Positions 43,614-52,199 of a stretch of DNA of 64,000 nucleotides are shown here, in pieces. Below the pieces are notes generated by a model. It was not told the origin of the DNA. It worked only from the letters and a program-made list of their open reading frames with translations, and made no database searches. A program made the translations under genes and the position numbers. Positions within the stretch are counted from its first letter, which is position 1. Every line of letters begins with the position of its first letter. This stretch comes from Candidatus Neomarinimicrobiota bacterium (lineage in GTDB: Bacteria; Fidelibacterota; Fidelibacteria; Fidelibacterales; Fidelibacteraceae), in assembly GCA_021157965.1 (NCBI GenBank), contig JAGGVO010000042.1, positions 62,001 to 126,000 of the forward strand, read 5' to 3'.

Positions 43614-45419
43614 TTACTCCTGCAGTGTATAAATGGCATTATTTCGGAATTCAAGGAGTCTTACCGCCGCATTAACGCCCGGTTTCCGTTTTGAAAACCG
43701 CACATTACGGATCACGCCCCGGAACTCTCCCATATTGTTGACTGCAAGCCGCAGTGCTTCCCGGCTGGTATTCCCGTTTTCAATGAGATTAAGTATCAGC
43801 ACCATCGTCTCATATCCATACATGGTCAACCTGTCCGGCGCTTTGCCGGTCTGGCTTATATATTCCTCCCGAAAAAAACTCACCCGGGGATCCTGCTCCA
43901 GCATCAGATGGTCGGCAGAAATCACGATGCCGTTCACGTAGCGGCGATACCGGGACAAGAGGCCTTCATCCAGCCAGTTCCCATCCCCTAAAAGGCGGGT
44001 GTTAAAATTGTAATAGGCCAACTGGGGAGCCACAGACTCGATCTGATTATGATAAATCGGCAGATAGAAGGCATCGATGGCCTTCAGGGTGATTTTCAGA
44101 GAATCGCTTTGGGTTTTCAGCTCCAGTTCCGGATCCAAAAGGACATTTGTGGTATCGAGGGTATCGGCGGCCTGAAGGGAAAAAGCCGCTTTACGGATAT
44201 TCATGAACTGGGATTTCAAATCGTTAGGATCGGTAAACCACTCCCTTCGGACAACCATCCCGCCGCTTCGGGCGACAGTCCTGGAAAAACTGTCCGAAAT
44301 TCTCCGTCCGTAATCATCAGCCGGTGCAAGAATGGCAAAGGTTTTATATTTCAGGGAATCCACAGCATATCTGGCAAGGGCATAAGCCCGTTCATCCTGA
44401 TCCGGATTCAACTGATAAACATAGGGGCTCAGGGCAGAAAGTCCGTCTCTGGTTGCCGTCGGTGTAAAGAGTGGGATTTTTTCATAATCACAGATGGGAG
44501 CCATGGCGATGGCATCCTGACTGGATAACGGGCCCAAAATAGCAATGACATGCTCCATGTCTGCCACGGAACGGGTATAGTCGATACTTTTCAGGATATC
44601 GCTTTCATTATCCAGCACCACGAGCGAGATATTGTTCGTCAGATCATGCCTGAAACGATCCAGGGCAAAGAGCATTCCGTCCAGCAAAGCCTTGCCTGTA
44701 ACCCTTTCGGGACCACTGAGAGGAAGGATAACAGCCAGATCTATCCGTGGCCGTTTTTCATCTCTCATACTGTCCAAAATTTGATTATAATAATTAACTT
44801 CAAAAAGGGTCATAAGGGATGTTTTGACAGACTGAAGAATTTGCCGGGCCATAGCAACATCCCCCTCCAGCTTCATTTTCTCAGCCATAAGGAGATCAAC
44901 GCCCCGCATTTCCGCCCGGCTTCCGGCCAGGGCTTTCAGCGTTTTAATTTCTTCAGGAGTCAAAAACTGCCTGGCCCCTTCCCTGGCCAGTTCAAGGGCT
45001 TTGCGCTGGAGTGATTCCCTTTCGGTTTGGTACGCCACTTTCAGAGCAAAGGAAACAGCCGGCAGGTAGCGCCCTGTTTTTATCAGAGAGGCACTTTTGG
45101 TATAAATGACATCATCCCGGTAACGGCTTTCATCAAAGGTATCAGTAAAAAGTCCTGCCTGGGCAATAACATCCTCATGACGGTCCAGAAAATAAAGGCT
45201 GCGGATAACCATAAAAAGGGATGTGGATGCATAGGGATTAACATCGACAGGTAATTGATGAAACACTTTGTGAAATATCAGATAGGAATCATAATAATTT
45301 TCCCGCTCAAATTCCTTTAATCCCTCTTCCATAAGTGATCTGGCTGAGGCCAGAATCACAACAGGCAATAAACAGGCAATCAATATGAGAGTCAGGATTT
45401 TACGAAGCCGGACTTTCAC
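43614..45419 (-). CDS. LpoA-like periplasmic protein (TPR-like N-terminus plus type I periplasmic-binding fold)
   Basis: 601 residues from a GTG start at 45419 that overlaps the surE stop (GTGA). Signal sequence at about 6-25. Residues 30-210 are helical and TPR-like. From about 220 the receptor-type ligand-binding fold begins (RIDLAVILPLSGPERVTGKALLDGM; ILGPLSSQDAIAMAPICDYEKIPLFTPTATRDGLSALSPYVYQL, read in parts). E. coli LpoA has this order and activates penicillin-binding protein 1A. Lack of a lipobox cysteine differs from LpoA. The neighbouring pgeF and uppP support a cell-wall role. Confidence 0.75.
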   Translation of the reverse strand: MKVRLRKILTLILIACLLPVVILASARSLMEEGLKEFERENYYDSYLIFHKVFHQLPVDVNPYASTSLFMVIRSLYFLDRHEDVIAQAGLFTDTFDESRYRDDVIYTKSASLIKTGRYLPAVSFALKVAYQTERESLQRKALELAREGARQFLTPEEIKTLKALAGSRAEMRGVDLLMAEKMKLEGDVAMARQILQSVKTSLMTLFEVNYYNQILDSMRDEKRPRIDLAVILPLSGPERVTGKALLDGMLFALDRFRHDLTNNISLVVLDNESDILKSIDYTRSVADMEHVIAILGPLSSQDAIAMAPICDYEKIPLFTPTATRDGLSALSPYVYQLNPDQDERAYALARYAVDSLKYKTFAILAPADDYGRRISDSFSRTVARSGGMVVRREWFTDPNDLKSQFMNIRKAAFSLQAADTLDTTNVLLDPELELKTQSDSLKITLKAIDAFYLPIYHNQIESVAPQLAYYNFNTRLLGDGNWLDEGLLSRYRRYVNGIVISADHLMLEQDPRVSFFREEYISQTGKAPDRLTMYGYETMVLILNLIENGNTSREALRLAVNNMGEFRGVIRNVRFSKRKPGVNAAVRLLEFRNNAIYTLQE

Positions 45420-46207
45420 GCAGTATCCTCCCGGGGAAAGCTGAATTCAAAGGATGAAAGTTCCTGGAAATACTCTTTGGCTGTCAGATCAAACTGAAGG
45501 GGTGTTATGGAGATTTTCTGCTCAAGAATCGCCGTTTCATCGGTTTCCGCCACTTCCGTACCGGCGATTTTTTCCCCGGAGAGCCAGTAATAGGGCTCCT
45601 GTTTGGGATTAATTCTTTCAATAAATATTTCCTTCCATTGGGCCTGTCCCTGGCGAGTAATTTCAACACCCTGAATATGATCTGGTGAAGGGACATTGGG
45701 GACATTAATATTGAGGAGCATTCCTTTGGGAAGACCTTTCTCCAGGATTTTTCCCGCAACCTGACGGATAAAAAGCTGAGCCGGTTCAAAATTCGGGTCG
45801 GTATAGGTTGTCAGGCTTACAGCGACGGATGGGATACCCATGAATGTCCCTTCGGCTGCGGCTGCCACGGTACCGGAATATAAGACATTAAATCCCGTAT
45901 TGCTTCCCAGGTTAATGCCGCTGACCACCAAATCCGGCAATTTTTTCATCAGTTTGTGCAGGGCCAGCTTGGAACAATCCGCCGGCATACCCGAGACGGC
46001 CATTCCAAAGAATTTACCATGTTTATAATATTTTCGTGGATAGATCACATCGTGCAGTGTGATGGCATGGCCTGTGGCACTCCGTTCTTTATCCGGCGCC
46101 ACAATCGTCAGTTTTCCCAGATCCTCAAGGGCATCGGCCAGGGCTTGTAATCCCGGGGCGGCAATGCCGTCATCGTTTACTAATAAAATGGATGGTTTAT
46201 CAGGCAT
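45416..46207 (-). CDS. surE: 5'/3'-nucleotidase SurE
   Basis: 263 residues. The metal-binding NDDG motif is at 11-14 and GINLGSNTGFNVLYSGTVAAAAEG is the classic SurE stretch. The enzyme dephosphorylates nucleoside monophosphates and short polyphosphates. The start overlaps the accD stop by 8 bases. Confidence 0.97.
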   Translation of the reverse strand: MPDKPSILLVNDDGIAAPGLQALADALEDLGKLTIVAPDKERSATGHAITLHDVIYPRKYYKHGKFFGMAVSGMPADCSKLALHKLMKKLPDLVVSGINLGSNTGFNVLYSGTVAAAAEGTFMGIPSVAVSLTTYTDPNFEPAQLFIRQVAGKILEKGLPKGMLLNINVPNVPSPDHIQGVEITRQGQAQWKEIFIERINPKQEPYYWLSGEKIAGTEVAETDETAILEQKISITPLQFDLTAKEYFQELSSFEFSFPREDTA

Positions 46208-47042
46208 AATAAAATTTCAAAACCTCATCAATTGATTTTTTCAGATTTCTCCGATCCACAACAGCATCCACAAAACCTTTTTTCAACAGGAATTCTGCCG
46301 TTTGGAATCCTTCAGGCAGTTCTTCACCAATGGTTTGGCGGATTACGCGGGGACCTGCAAAACCGATAAGAGCCCCGGGTTCTGCAAAAATAATATCCCC
46401 CAGCATGGCAAAACTGGCTGTTACACCGCCAGTGGTGGGATGCGTGAGAACACTGATATAAGGGATACCTTTTTCATGAATCCGGGCAAGACGGGAAACC
46501 GTTTTAGCCATCTGCATGAGCGACAGGGCCCCTTCCTGCATTCTGGCACCTCCGGAAGCACTCACAATCACCAGCGGATAACCTTTTTCCAGCGAGCGAT
46601 CCACCAAACGGGCAATTTTTTCTCCCACAACCGATCCCATACTGCCACCGATGAAACGAAAATCCATAACCGCCAAATGAATGGGTACACCGTTTAAACG
46701 TGTCTCTACGGTTCTGACGGCATCATATAAACCGGTTTTCTGATGAGCCGCCACCAGTTGTTCCCTATATGGCACGGGATCAGAGAATTCCAACGGATTT
46801 TCCGAACGCATGTTCCGGTCATATTCGGTGTATTTCTCTCCGTCACACAAGATGCTCAGATACTGGCCGGAATGAATCCGGAAATGGTGATTGCATTTGA
46901 AGCATACATGCTGGTGACGGGCCAGTTCCTTATAATAAATGATTTCACTGCATCTGGGACATTTTACCCAAACACCGTCGGGGATTTCTTTCTTATCCTC
47001 GGTTAATATCGGTTTTTCTGTCCGTTCATACCATTTTCCCAT
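46200..47042 (-). CDS. accD: Acetyl-CoA carboxylase carboxyltransferase subunit beta
   Basis: 280 residues. The zinc ribbon is Cys28, Cys31, Cys47 and Cys50. The crotonase-like core has GGSMGSVVGEKIARLVDRS, SASGGARMQEGALSLMQMAKT and HPTTGGVTASFAMLGDIIFAEPGALIGFAGPRVI, read in parts. It transfers the carboxyl group from biotin to acetyl-CoA in fatty-acid synthesis and needs AccA, which is not in this window. The gene starts four bases after the rimI stop. Confidence 0.97.
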   Translation of the reverse strand: MGKWYERTEKPILTEDKKEIPDGVWVKCPRCSEIIYYKELARHQHVCFKCNHHFRIHSGQYLSILCDGEKYTEYDRNMRSENPLEFSDPVPYREQLVAAHQKTGLYDAVRTVETRLNGVPIHLAVMDFRFIGGSMGSVVGEKIARLVDRSLEKGYPLVIVSASGGARMQEGALSLMQMAKTVSRLARIHEKGIPYISVLTHPTTGGVTASFAMLGDIIFAEPGALIGFAGPRVIRQTIGEELPEGFQTAEFLLKKGFVDAVVDRRNLKKSIDEVLKFYYA

Positions 47043-47046
47043 ATCC

Positions 47047-47553
47047 TCACCTCACCGTACGGCTCATAATCAATGCATGAGCTTTTTCTGACGCATAATA
47101 ATTTTTACGCATTCCCCTGACTTCAAACCCGAATTTCCGGTAGAGGGCCAGGGCTGCCATATTGTTGTGGCGGACTTCCAGGGTAATTTGCTTGATCCTC
47201 AATTCATAAGCAAGATCCATCACATATTCCATCAGACGGGATCCCAGTCCCCGATACCGGTATTCCGGGTCCACCGTAATATTTGTAATGTGAATTTCCG
47301 GTGGCAAGAGCCAGATTCCCACATAAGCAACCACTTTATTTTTCATGTCAAGGACCGTCATCTTCGAAATCGAACTCACGGAGAGTTCATATTTAAAATG
47401 TTCTCTCTTCCAGGGATCGGCATAACACCGTTCCTCGATTTCCAGCACCCGGTCAAGATCCTCCGGCCTCATGGGGCGGAGAATGCAATCACGCCGGGTA
47501 TTTCGGGATTCCTCAATCAGATTTCCACCGGACGGGTTCATAATGCGAACCAT
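47047..47553 (-). CDS. rimI: Ribosomal-protein-alanine N-acetyltransferase RimI-like (GNAT)
   Basis: 168 residues if the ATG at 47553 is used; ATG 47541 is also possible and neither has a clear ribosome-binding site. GNAT motif A is ITVDPEYRYRGLGSRLMEYVMDLA, followed by LEVRHNNMAALALYRKFGFEVRGMRKNYY, the RimI signature. RimI acetylates the N-terminal Ala of ribosomal protein S18. The usual tsaE-tsaB-rimI order supports the call. The N-terminus overlaps tsaB by about 40 bases. Confidence 0.9.
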   Translation of the reverse strand: MVRIMNPSGGNLIEESRNTRRDCILRPMRPEDLDRVLEIEERCYADPWKREHFKYELSVSSISKMTVLDMKNKVVAYVGIWLLPPEIHITNITVDPEYRYRGLGSRLMEYVMDLAYELRIKQITLEVRHNNMAALALYRKFGFEVRGMRKNYYASEKAHALIMSRTVR

Positions 47554-48148
47554 AATATATTCTAAGTTGATCGTATTGTGTCGTCAGGCTGACAGCGGAA
47601 TTTCCAAAGACAGCAGCACCGATCCAGGCCGGCATGATGGGATATACATCCTGTGACAGTTCATCAAATATTCCCGGGGCCTGGTTGGATATAATATGCC
47701 GGCATCGGGGATAAAAGTCGGAGAATTCCCTCTTTTTCATATAGTGGATATCTTCTTCGTTATCCCCCAGGGTATAGATAAAATCCCGGTGCGAGTGGAT
47801 AACCCAAACCGTTTTTTCTTCGGCTCCACCTGTTTCCCGGGTTGCATCGCGGAATGCAAAAAGAGTGTTCACGGCGGCCACGGGGATTTGGTGGGCATAA
47901 GCTAACCCTTTGACAAAACTCATCCCGATCCGGAGTCCGGTAAAGGATCCGGGGCCTGCAGAAACGGCAATTCCATCAAGCCGGGACACATTCAGGGAAT
48001 TCCTGAGCAGGAGATCCTTACAGATTACCGCCAGTTTTTCCGCGTGAACCCGGGGTTGAATTAATACTTCTTTATCTTTTTCTCCCTCCGGAGTACAGAG
48101 CGAAACGCCACAAACGGGAGATGATGTTTCAACAGCCAAAATTAACAT
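47513..48148 (-). CDS. tsaB: tRNA threonylcarbamoyladenosine synthesis protein TsaB
   Basis: 211 residues from ATG 48148, which has GGAGG six bases upstream; the much longer open frame upstream overlaps tsaE and is not real. Motifs: MLILAVETSSPVCGVSL, then VSRLDGIAVSAGPGSFTGLRIGMSFVKGLA. TsaB helps TsaD, TsaE and TsaC modify tRNA A37 with t6A. It overlaps tsaE by 20 bases. Confidence 0.95.
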   Translation of the reverse strand: MLILAVETSSPVCGVSLCTPEGEKDKEVLIQPRVHAEKLAVICKDLLLRNSLNVSRLDGIAVSAGPGSFTGLRIGMSFVKGLAYAHQIPVAAVNTLFAFRDATRETGGAEEKTVWVIHSHRDFIYTLGDNEEDIHYMKKREFSDFYPRCRHIISNQAPGIFDELSQDVYPIMPAWIGAAVFGNSAVSLTTQYDQLRIYYGSHYEPVRWKSD

Positions 48149-48590
48149 GCCGTTCCTCCGGTGATTCAATGGTGATTTCACGAACATCATCCCGGGATCC
48201 GGACTGTACCAACCGGATGCGGATGGTATCCTCCGGCAGGAATTTTTCAATCTTCTGGGGCCATTCCACAACGACGATGCCTCTCATATCCAGGTACTCT
48301 TCAAAACCCAGATAAAGGACCTCCCGGGCATCCTTAATCCGATAGCAATCAAAATGATACAGGGTGAGGGTTCCCGGGTATTCATTGATCAAGGTAAAAG
48401 TCGGACTCGTCGCTGGTTGGTTTGCCTGAAAAGCCTCTGCAAGTCCGCGTGTCAGGGTGGTTTTTCCTGCAGCCAGATCTCCGTAAAGGGCTATCACATC
48501 ACCCGGTTTCAGGACCCGGGCAATTTTCCTCCCCAGGGCTTTGGTTTCGTCGGCACTGAATGTCCGGCAAGTTTTTTTATACTCCGCCAT
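48129..48590 (-). CDS. tsaE: tRNA threonylcarbamoyladenosine ATPase TsaE
   Basis: 153 residues from the third of three successive ATGs (48596, 48593, 48590). The third gives a normal distance of seven bases from AGGA. Walker A GDLAAGKTT is at residues 37-45, and TSPTFTLINEY, FDCYRI and EYLDMRGIVVVEWPQ complete the family pattern. The ATPase drives turnover of the TsaBD complex. The ATG run overlaps the porX stop. Confidence 0.95.
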   Translation of the reverse strand: MAEYKKTCRTFSADETKALGRKIARVLKPGDVIALYGDLAAGKTTLTRGLAEAFQANQPATSPTFTLINEYPGTLTLYHFDCYRIKDAREVLYLGFEEYLDMRGIVVVEWPQKIEKFLPEDTIRIRLVQSGSRDDVREITIESPEERHVNFGC

Positions 48591-48592
48591 CA

Positions 48593-50158
48593 TCATGTCC
48601 TGGGGTGTAATACTGCGACCGGTAATATCATTTCGTGCATGGAAATCCCGCCGTGTTGAAAGGTATCGGGATAAATCTTTTCAAATTTCCGCATATTGTT
48701 GGGATAAAGGAAAAAGTAGTCACTCCGGGCAAAGATGTAATTGGTAAAAACCTGGGGAGACGGTAAATGAAAGCGCTCCGGATCCCGTAAATAAAGGGCA
48801 TGTTTATTCGATACTTTCAAATTCCGGCCCACCTTGTACCGCACACTGGTTGTTGTCTCTTTATCCGCCTTGACCAGACTCCCCCTGGCAACCTTCCGGC
48901 TTCCGTGATCAGAGGTGACAACAACGGTATAATCCATCTCCGCGGCCTTTTCCAGAATGGTCAAAAGGTAGGAATTTTCAAACCAGTTCCGCACAATTCG
49001 CCGGTAGCTTGTTTCATTGGGGACAATCTCCTGGAGAATGTCCGATTCCGATCGCCGATGCGCCAAAATATCCACAAAATTGACGACAAAGGCCAAAAAA
49101 CGGGTCCCTGAATAATCTGAAAAACGAGCCGCAATCTGATCTCCCTGCTGGGACTGAATTATTTTTTGAAATTTATGGGAAACGCTGCCTGCAATACCCC
49201 GTCTTTCCAGGTAATCCTTCAGCAAATCATGTTCATACCGGTTCATACTTTCTTCCGATTCGGGATCGCTGTATAAATCCGGAAATTTTTTGTGGATATT
49301 TTCCGGATGGTCCCCGGCAAAAAGGGCATTTCGGCTATATGGCGTGGCAGTGGGCAAAATACTCACATGATGGTGGAGATCGGCATCAAAACGCCGGTAA
49401 ACAACGGGGGATAACATAAGCCACTGGTCCAGTCGCATACAGTCTATAACCAGAAGCAAAACTTTTCGGTCCTCTTTCAGATAGGGCAGCACATAGGAAT
49501 CCATCATCTGGTGGGACATGGGCAAATCGGCATCCCCGTTGACCCAGGATTCATAATTGTCAATCACCTGCTTTTCGAAGCGGTAATTTGCTTCAGTAAT
49601 CTGGTCGTTTAAAATATTTTTTAAATCTTCCCGGGGGGTTTCATCGAATTCGATTTCCCACCGACACAAATCTGTGTGTATACGGGCCCAGTGACGGAGG
49701 GAACCTTTATTCTCATTGATCCGATCGTTCATCTCCGCAAAGGTGTTCATATACTGTTGAGCCTGGGTTTCCCGGGTGATATCCGGTCCGTTCAGGTTTT
49801 TTTTCAGAGCCAAAAGGATCTGAGAGGGATTGATAGGTTTGGTTAAATAATCAGAAATCTTTCTTCCAATGGCATCTTCCATGAGGGATTCTTCCTCATT
49901 CTTGGTAATCATGATCACCGGAAGGGCCGGACGAAGATTTTTGATTTTCTCCAAAACAGCCAGACCGTTCAGGCCGTCCATCATTTCATCCAGTAAAACG
50001 GCATGAAAATATTCTTTCCTGATCAGGTCCAGAGCATCCACCCCGTTCGTCGCCGTTAAAACTTCATAACCCTTGTTTTTGAGAAAAAGAACGTGCGGCT
50101 TTAAAAGATGTATCTCATCATCAACCCACAATATCTTCTGTTTTTTCAGATTCTTCAT
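48593..50158 (-). CDS. porX: PorX-type response regulator with PglZ/alkaline-phosphatase-fold domain
   Basis: 521 residues. A receiver domain (acidic pair Asp13/Asp14, phospho-acceptor Asp57, Thr85, Lys107) is followed by a helical linker and a PglZ domain. That domain has the metal motifs VIDCMRLDQW, PTATPYSRNALFAG, VTSDHGSRKVARG and GGISMHEMILPV, so Asp, Thr, Asp-His and His ligands are kept. This architecture and size match PorX, which in Bacteroidetes controls the type IX secretion system with PorY and the sigma factor SigP and has been described as an oligonucleotide phosphodiesterase. No PorY or T9SS structural gene is in the window. It heads the run of overlapping genes down to the ECF sigma pair. 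Confidence 0.9.
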   Translation of the reverse strand: MKNLKKQKILWVDDEIHLLKPHVLFLKNKGYEVLTATNGVDALDLIRKEYFHAVLLDEMMDGLNGLAVLEKIKNLRPALPVIMITKNEEESLMEDAIGRKISDYLTKPINPSQILLALKKNLNGPDITRETQAQQYMNTFAEMNDRINENKGSLRHWARIHTDLCRWEIEFDETPREDLKNILNDQITEANYRFEKQVIDNYESWVNGDADLPMSHQMMDSYVLPYLKEDRKVLLLVIDCMRLDQWLMLSPVVYRRFDADLHHHVSILPTATPYSRNALFAGDHPENIHKKFPDLYSDPESEESMNRYEHDLLKDYLERRGIAGSVSHKFQKIIQSQQGDQIAARFSDYSGTRFLAFVVNFVDILAHRRSESDILQEIVPNETSYRRIVRNWFENSYLLTILEKAAEMDYTVVVTSDHGSRKVARGSLVKADKETTTSVRYKVGRNLKVSNKHALYLRDPERFHLPSPQVFTNYIFARSDYFFLYPNNMRKFEKIYPDTFQHGGISMHEMILPVAVLHPRT

Positions 50159-50291
50159 AGTTATTAATTTACTTCAACTTTTATACTGTCCCAATGACTT
50201 TAAAGACGATCCCCCCAAAGTTCCCGCCCTTGGAACAAATTTCAGAATTTTCTCATATAAGGAAAGAGAAAAAAAAGAAAGGCGGAAAATC

Positions 50292-51665
50292 ATGAAACGG
50301 TTACAAACAGCATTACTTCTTCTCATTGTATTTGTCACCCCGATGGCAGCCTCGGTTCTCGACGATTTAAGTTCTGAATTTATCAACGTTGCCGATAAAG
50401 TCAGTCCGGCCGTCGTAACAATCCGCGCTGAAAAAGTAGTGCGGCGTCCTGATATTTTTAACGGATGGGAATATGATTTTTTCGGATTCCGATTCCCCCA
50501 GAACCGGGACATGGAATTTAAAACTGATATATTGGGTTCCGGTGTTTTAATAGAGGACGGATACATTTTAACCAACAATCATGTCGTGGAAAATGTTGAT
50601 AAAATAACTGTTCATTTAGCGAATCGGCATAAATACAAGGCGGAAATCATCGGACGGGATCCCAAATCGGACATTGCCGTCCTCCAAATTGACGGGAAAA
50701 ACCTTCCGGCAGCCAAACTGGGGGATTCGGATAAATTGCAGGTAGGTCAATGGGTTTTAGCTATTGGAAACCCTTTCAGCGACCAGCTTTACAGTACAGT
50801 TACCCATGGTATTATATCGGCCCTTGGGCGCTCCCGGGTGGGACTGGTAGATTATGAGGATTTCATCCAGACGGATGCAGCCATTAATCCCGGAAATTCA
50901 GGCGGTGCCCTAGTGAATCTGGACGGTGAAGTTATCGGAATTAATTCGGCCATTGCCTCCCGTTCCGGCGGATCCCAGGGAGTGGGCTTTGCCATCCCCA
51001 TCAATCTGGCAAAACGGGTCATGAAGGATCTGATAGAAAACGGCCGGGTTATCAGAGGTTATCTGGGTGTGCAAATTCAGGAAGTCGATTATGAAATTGC
51101 CCGGTCTCTGGGTTTGAAAGAAGTGGCCGGTGCCCTGATTGCCGATGTGGTTGAAAACACACCTGCCGATAAAGCAGGACTAAAAACCGGGGATCTGGTT
51201 TTAAAAGTGAACGGAAAAAAGATTTATACCTCTTCAGAGCTGCGGAACACTATTTCTGCCCGCCGCCCCGGAGATAAAGTGACCCTTCGGCTTTTAAGGG
51301 ATGGAAAAGAAAAGAATATTGATGTAACCCTGGAAGAACTGCCGGAAAACCTGAACCAGGCAATGGAAAGCAAGTCCTTTCAGGATGGTCCCGGTTTTTC
51401 CGTTCAGGACCTTGACAAGAACTTGGCCGCAAGATATGGCATAGAAAAAGATAAAGGAGTGATTATCACCGAAGTCCAGTCCGGGTCCGAAGCGGCAAAA
51501 AAGGGACTCCGTCCCGGCGATATCATCATCAGGGTCGGTGATGAAAAAATCTCCTCCGTTCGTGAATTCAACAAAGCCTTCGATAAATATGAAAAGGGCG
51601 ATTCTGTTTTATTGCTTGTTCAGCGAAAAAATCTGAAACTTTTTATTGCCCTTACCATACAATAA
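50292..51665 (+). CDS. Periplasmic serine protease of the HtrA/DegP family
   Basis: 457 residues from ATG 50292 with AAAGGCGG upstream; a longer frame is open upstream but overlaps porX. Signal peptide at 1-20. The trypsin-like domain has His97 in NNHVVENV, Asp127 in SDIAVLQI and Ser203 in NPGNSGGAL. Two PDZ domains follow, with RGYLGVQIQEV and later EKDKGVIITEVQSGSEAAKKGLRPGDIII. It degrades or refolds damaged envelope proteins. It is divergent from porX, with 133 bases between, and ends at a strong terminator. Confidence 0.97.
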   Translation: MKRLQTALLLLIVFVTPMAASVLDDLSSEFINVADKVSPAVVTIRAEKVVRRPDIFNGWEYDFFGFRFPQNRDMEFKTDILGSGVLIEDGYILTNNHVVENVDKITVHLANRHKYKAEIIGRDPKSDIAVLQIDGKNLPAAKLGDSDKLQVGQWVLAIGNPFSDQLYSTVTHGIISALGRSRVGLVDYEDFIQTDAAINPGNSGGALVNLDGEVIGINSAIASRSGGSQGVGFAIPINLAKRVMKDLIENGRVIRGYLGVQIQEVDYEIARSLGLKEVAGALIADVVENTPADKAGLKTGDLVLKVNGKKIYTSSELRNTISARRPGDKVTLRLLRDGKEKNIDVTLEELPENLNQAMESKSFQDGPGFSVQDLDKNLAARYGIEKDKGVIITEVQSGSEAAKKGLRPGDIIIRVGDEKISSVREFNKAFDKYEKGDSVLLLVQRKNLKLFIALTIQ

Positions 51666-51696
51666 GTACTTCTCAAATCCCCTCAATGTTCCTCAC

Positions 51697-51722
51697 AAGG
51701 CCGCCCGGATCCGGGCGGCCTT
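51697..51722 (+). terminator. Rho-independent terminator after htrA
   Basis: An 11-bp perfect stem AAGGCCGCCCG / CGGGCGGCCTT around the tetraloop GATC. It is followed by CCTCTTTTTA, a modest T-run. It lies 31 bases after the protease stop codon. Confidence 0.88.
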
Positions 51723-51778
51723 CCTCTTTTTATCCCACCCGTAAACATGATAAACACTTTCATAAAAAGCGTATTTGT

Positions 51779-51787
51779 TATAATTTG
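51779..51787 (+). promoter_or_regulatory. Promoter-like box next to the DUF1232 gene start
   Basis: TATAATTTG contains a perfect TATAAT and also fits TA-N3-TTTG, as at smc. It ends four bases before the ATG at 51792, so the message would be nearly leaderless. No clear -35 or TTG box was found at the right distance. Confidence 0.3.
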
Positions 51788-51791
51788 AGTT

Positions 51792-52187
51792 ATGAATTTC
51801 CGAACACGTGCCGCATATCCGCTTGATGCAACCATGAAAGAGGCTCTGGGCTATATTGCAGGGGGTATTCCCGCCTTAATAAAACTCCTTTTTCGTTTAG
51901 TGAAAGACAGAAGAACGCCGGTTCACATTAAGATCTGGCTTGGTGGTACGATTCTATATCTCATATCCCCCGTCAATTTTTCCTTAAAACGCTTTAAACG
52001 TTTCCCTTTGAAAATTATAAACTATCTGGATGACCTGGCCCTGTTACTTATTGTCATACAGAAAATTCTGGATACATGTCCCCATGAACTGCTGGATGCT
52101 TACTGGGATTATAAAATTCCCATCATTGAGTGGAAGGATATGATTTACAAGGTACGTGTTGATTTAAAGGATTTCAGACATTCATAA
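51792..52187 (+). CDS. DUF1232 (YkvA-like) membrane-associated protein
   Basis: 131 residues. The helix pair around HIKIWLGGTILYLISPVNF and INYLDDLALLLIVIQKIL matches the DUF1232 core (YLxSPxD...DD..ll). Function unknown; several relatives are small membrane-associated proteins. There is no ribosome-binding site before the ATG, matching a leaderless message. The gene ends 12 bases before malQ. Confidence 0.75.
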   Translation: MNFRTRAAYPLDATMKEALGYIAGGIPALIKLLFRLVKDRRTPVHIKIWLGGTILYLISPVNFSLKRFKRFPLKIINYLDDLALLLIVIQKILDTCPHELLDAYWDYKIPIIEWKDMIYKVRVDLKDFRHS

Positions 52188-52199
52188 CGGAGGTTTTAA

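Noticed and set aside
48593-50158. The PglZ domain could mark a BREX phage-defence system.
   Set aside because: The protein has a receiver domain and the PorX order, and none of the BREX partners (BrxL, PglX, BrxC) is nearby.
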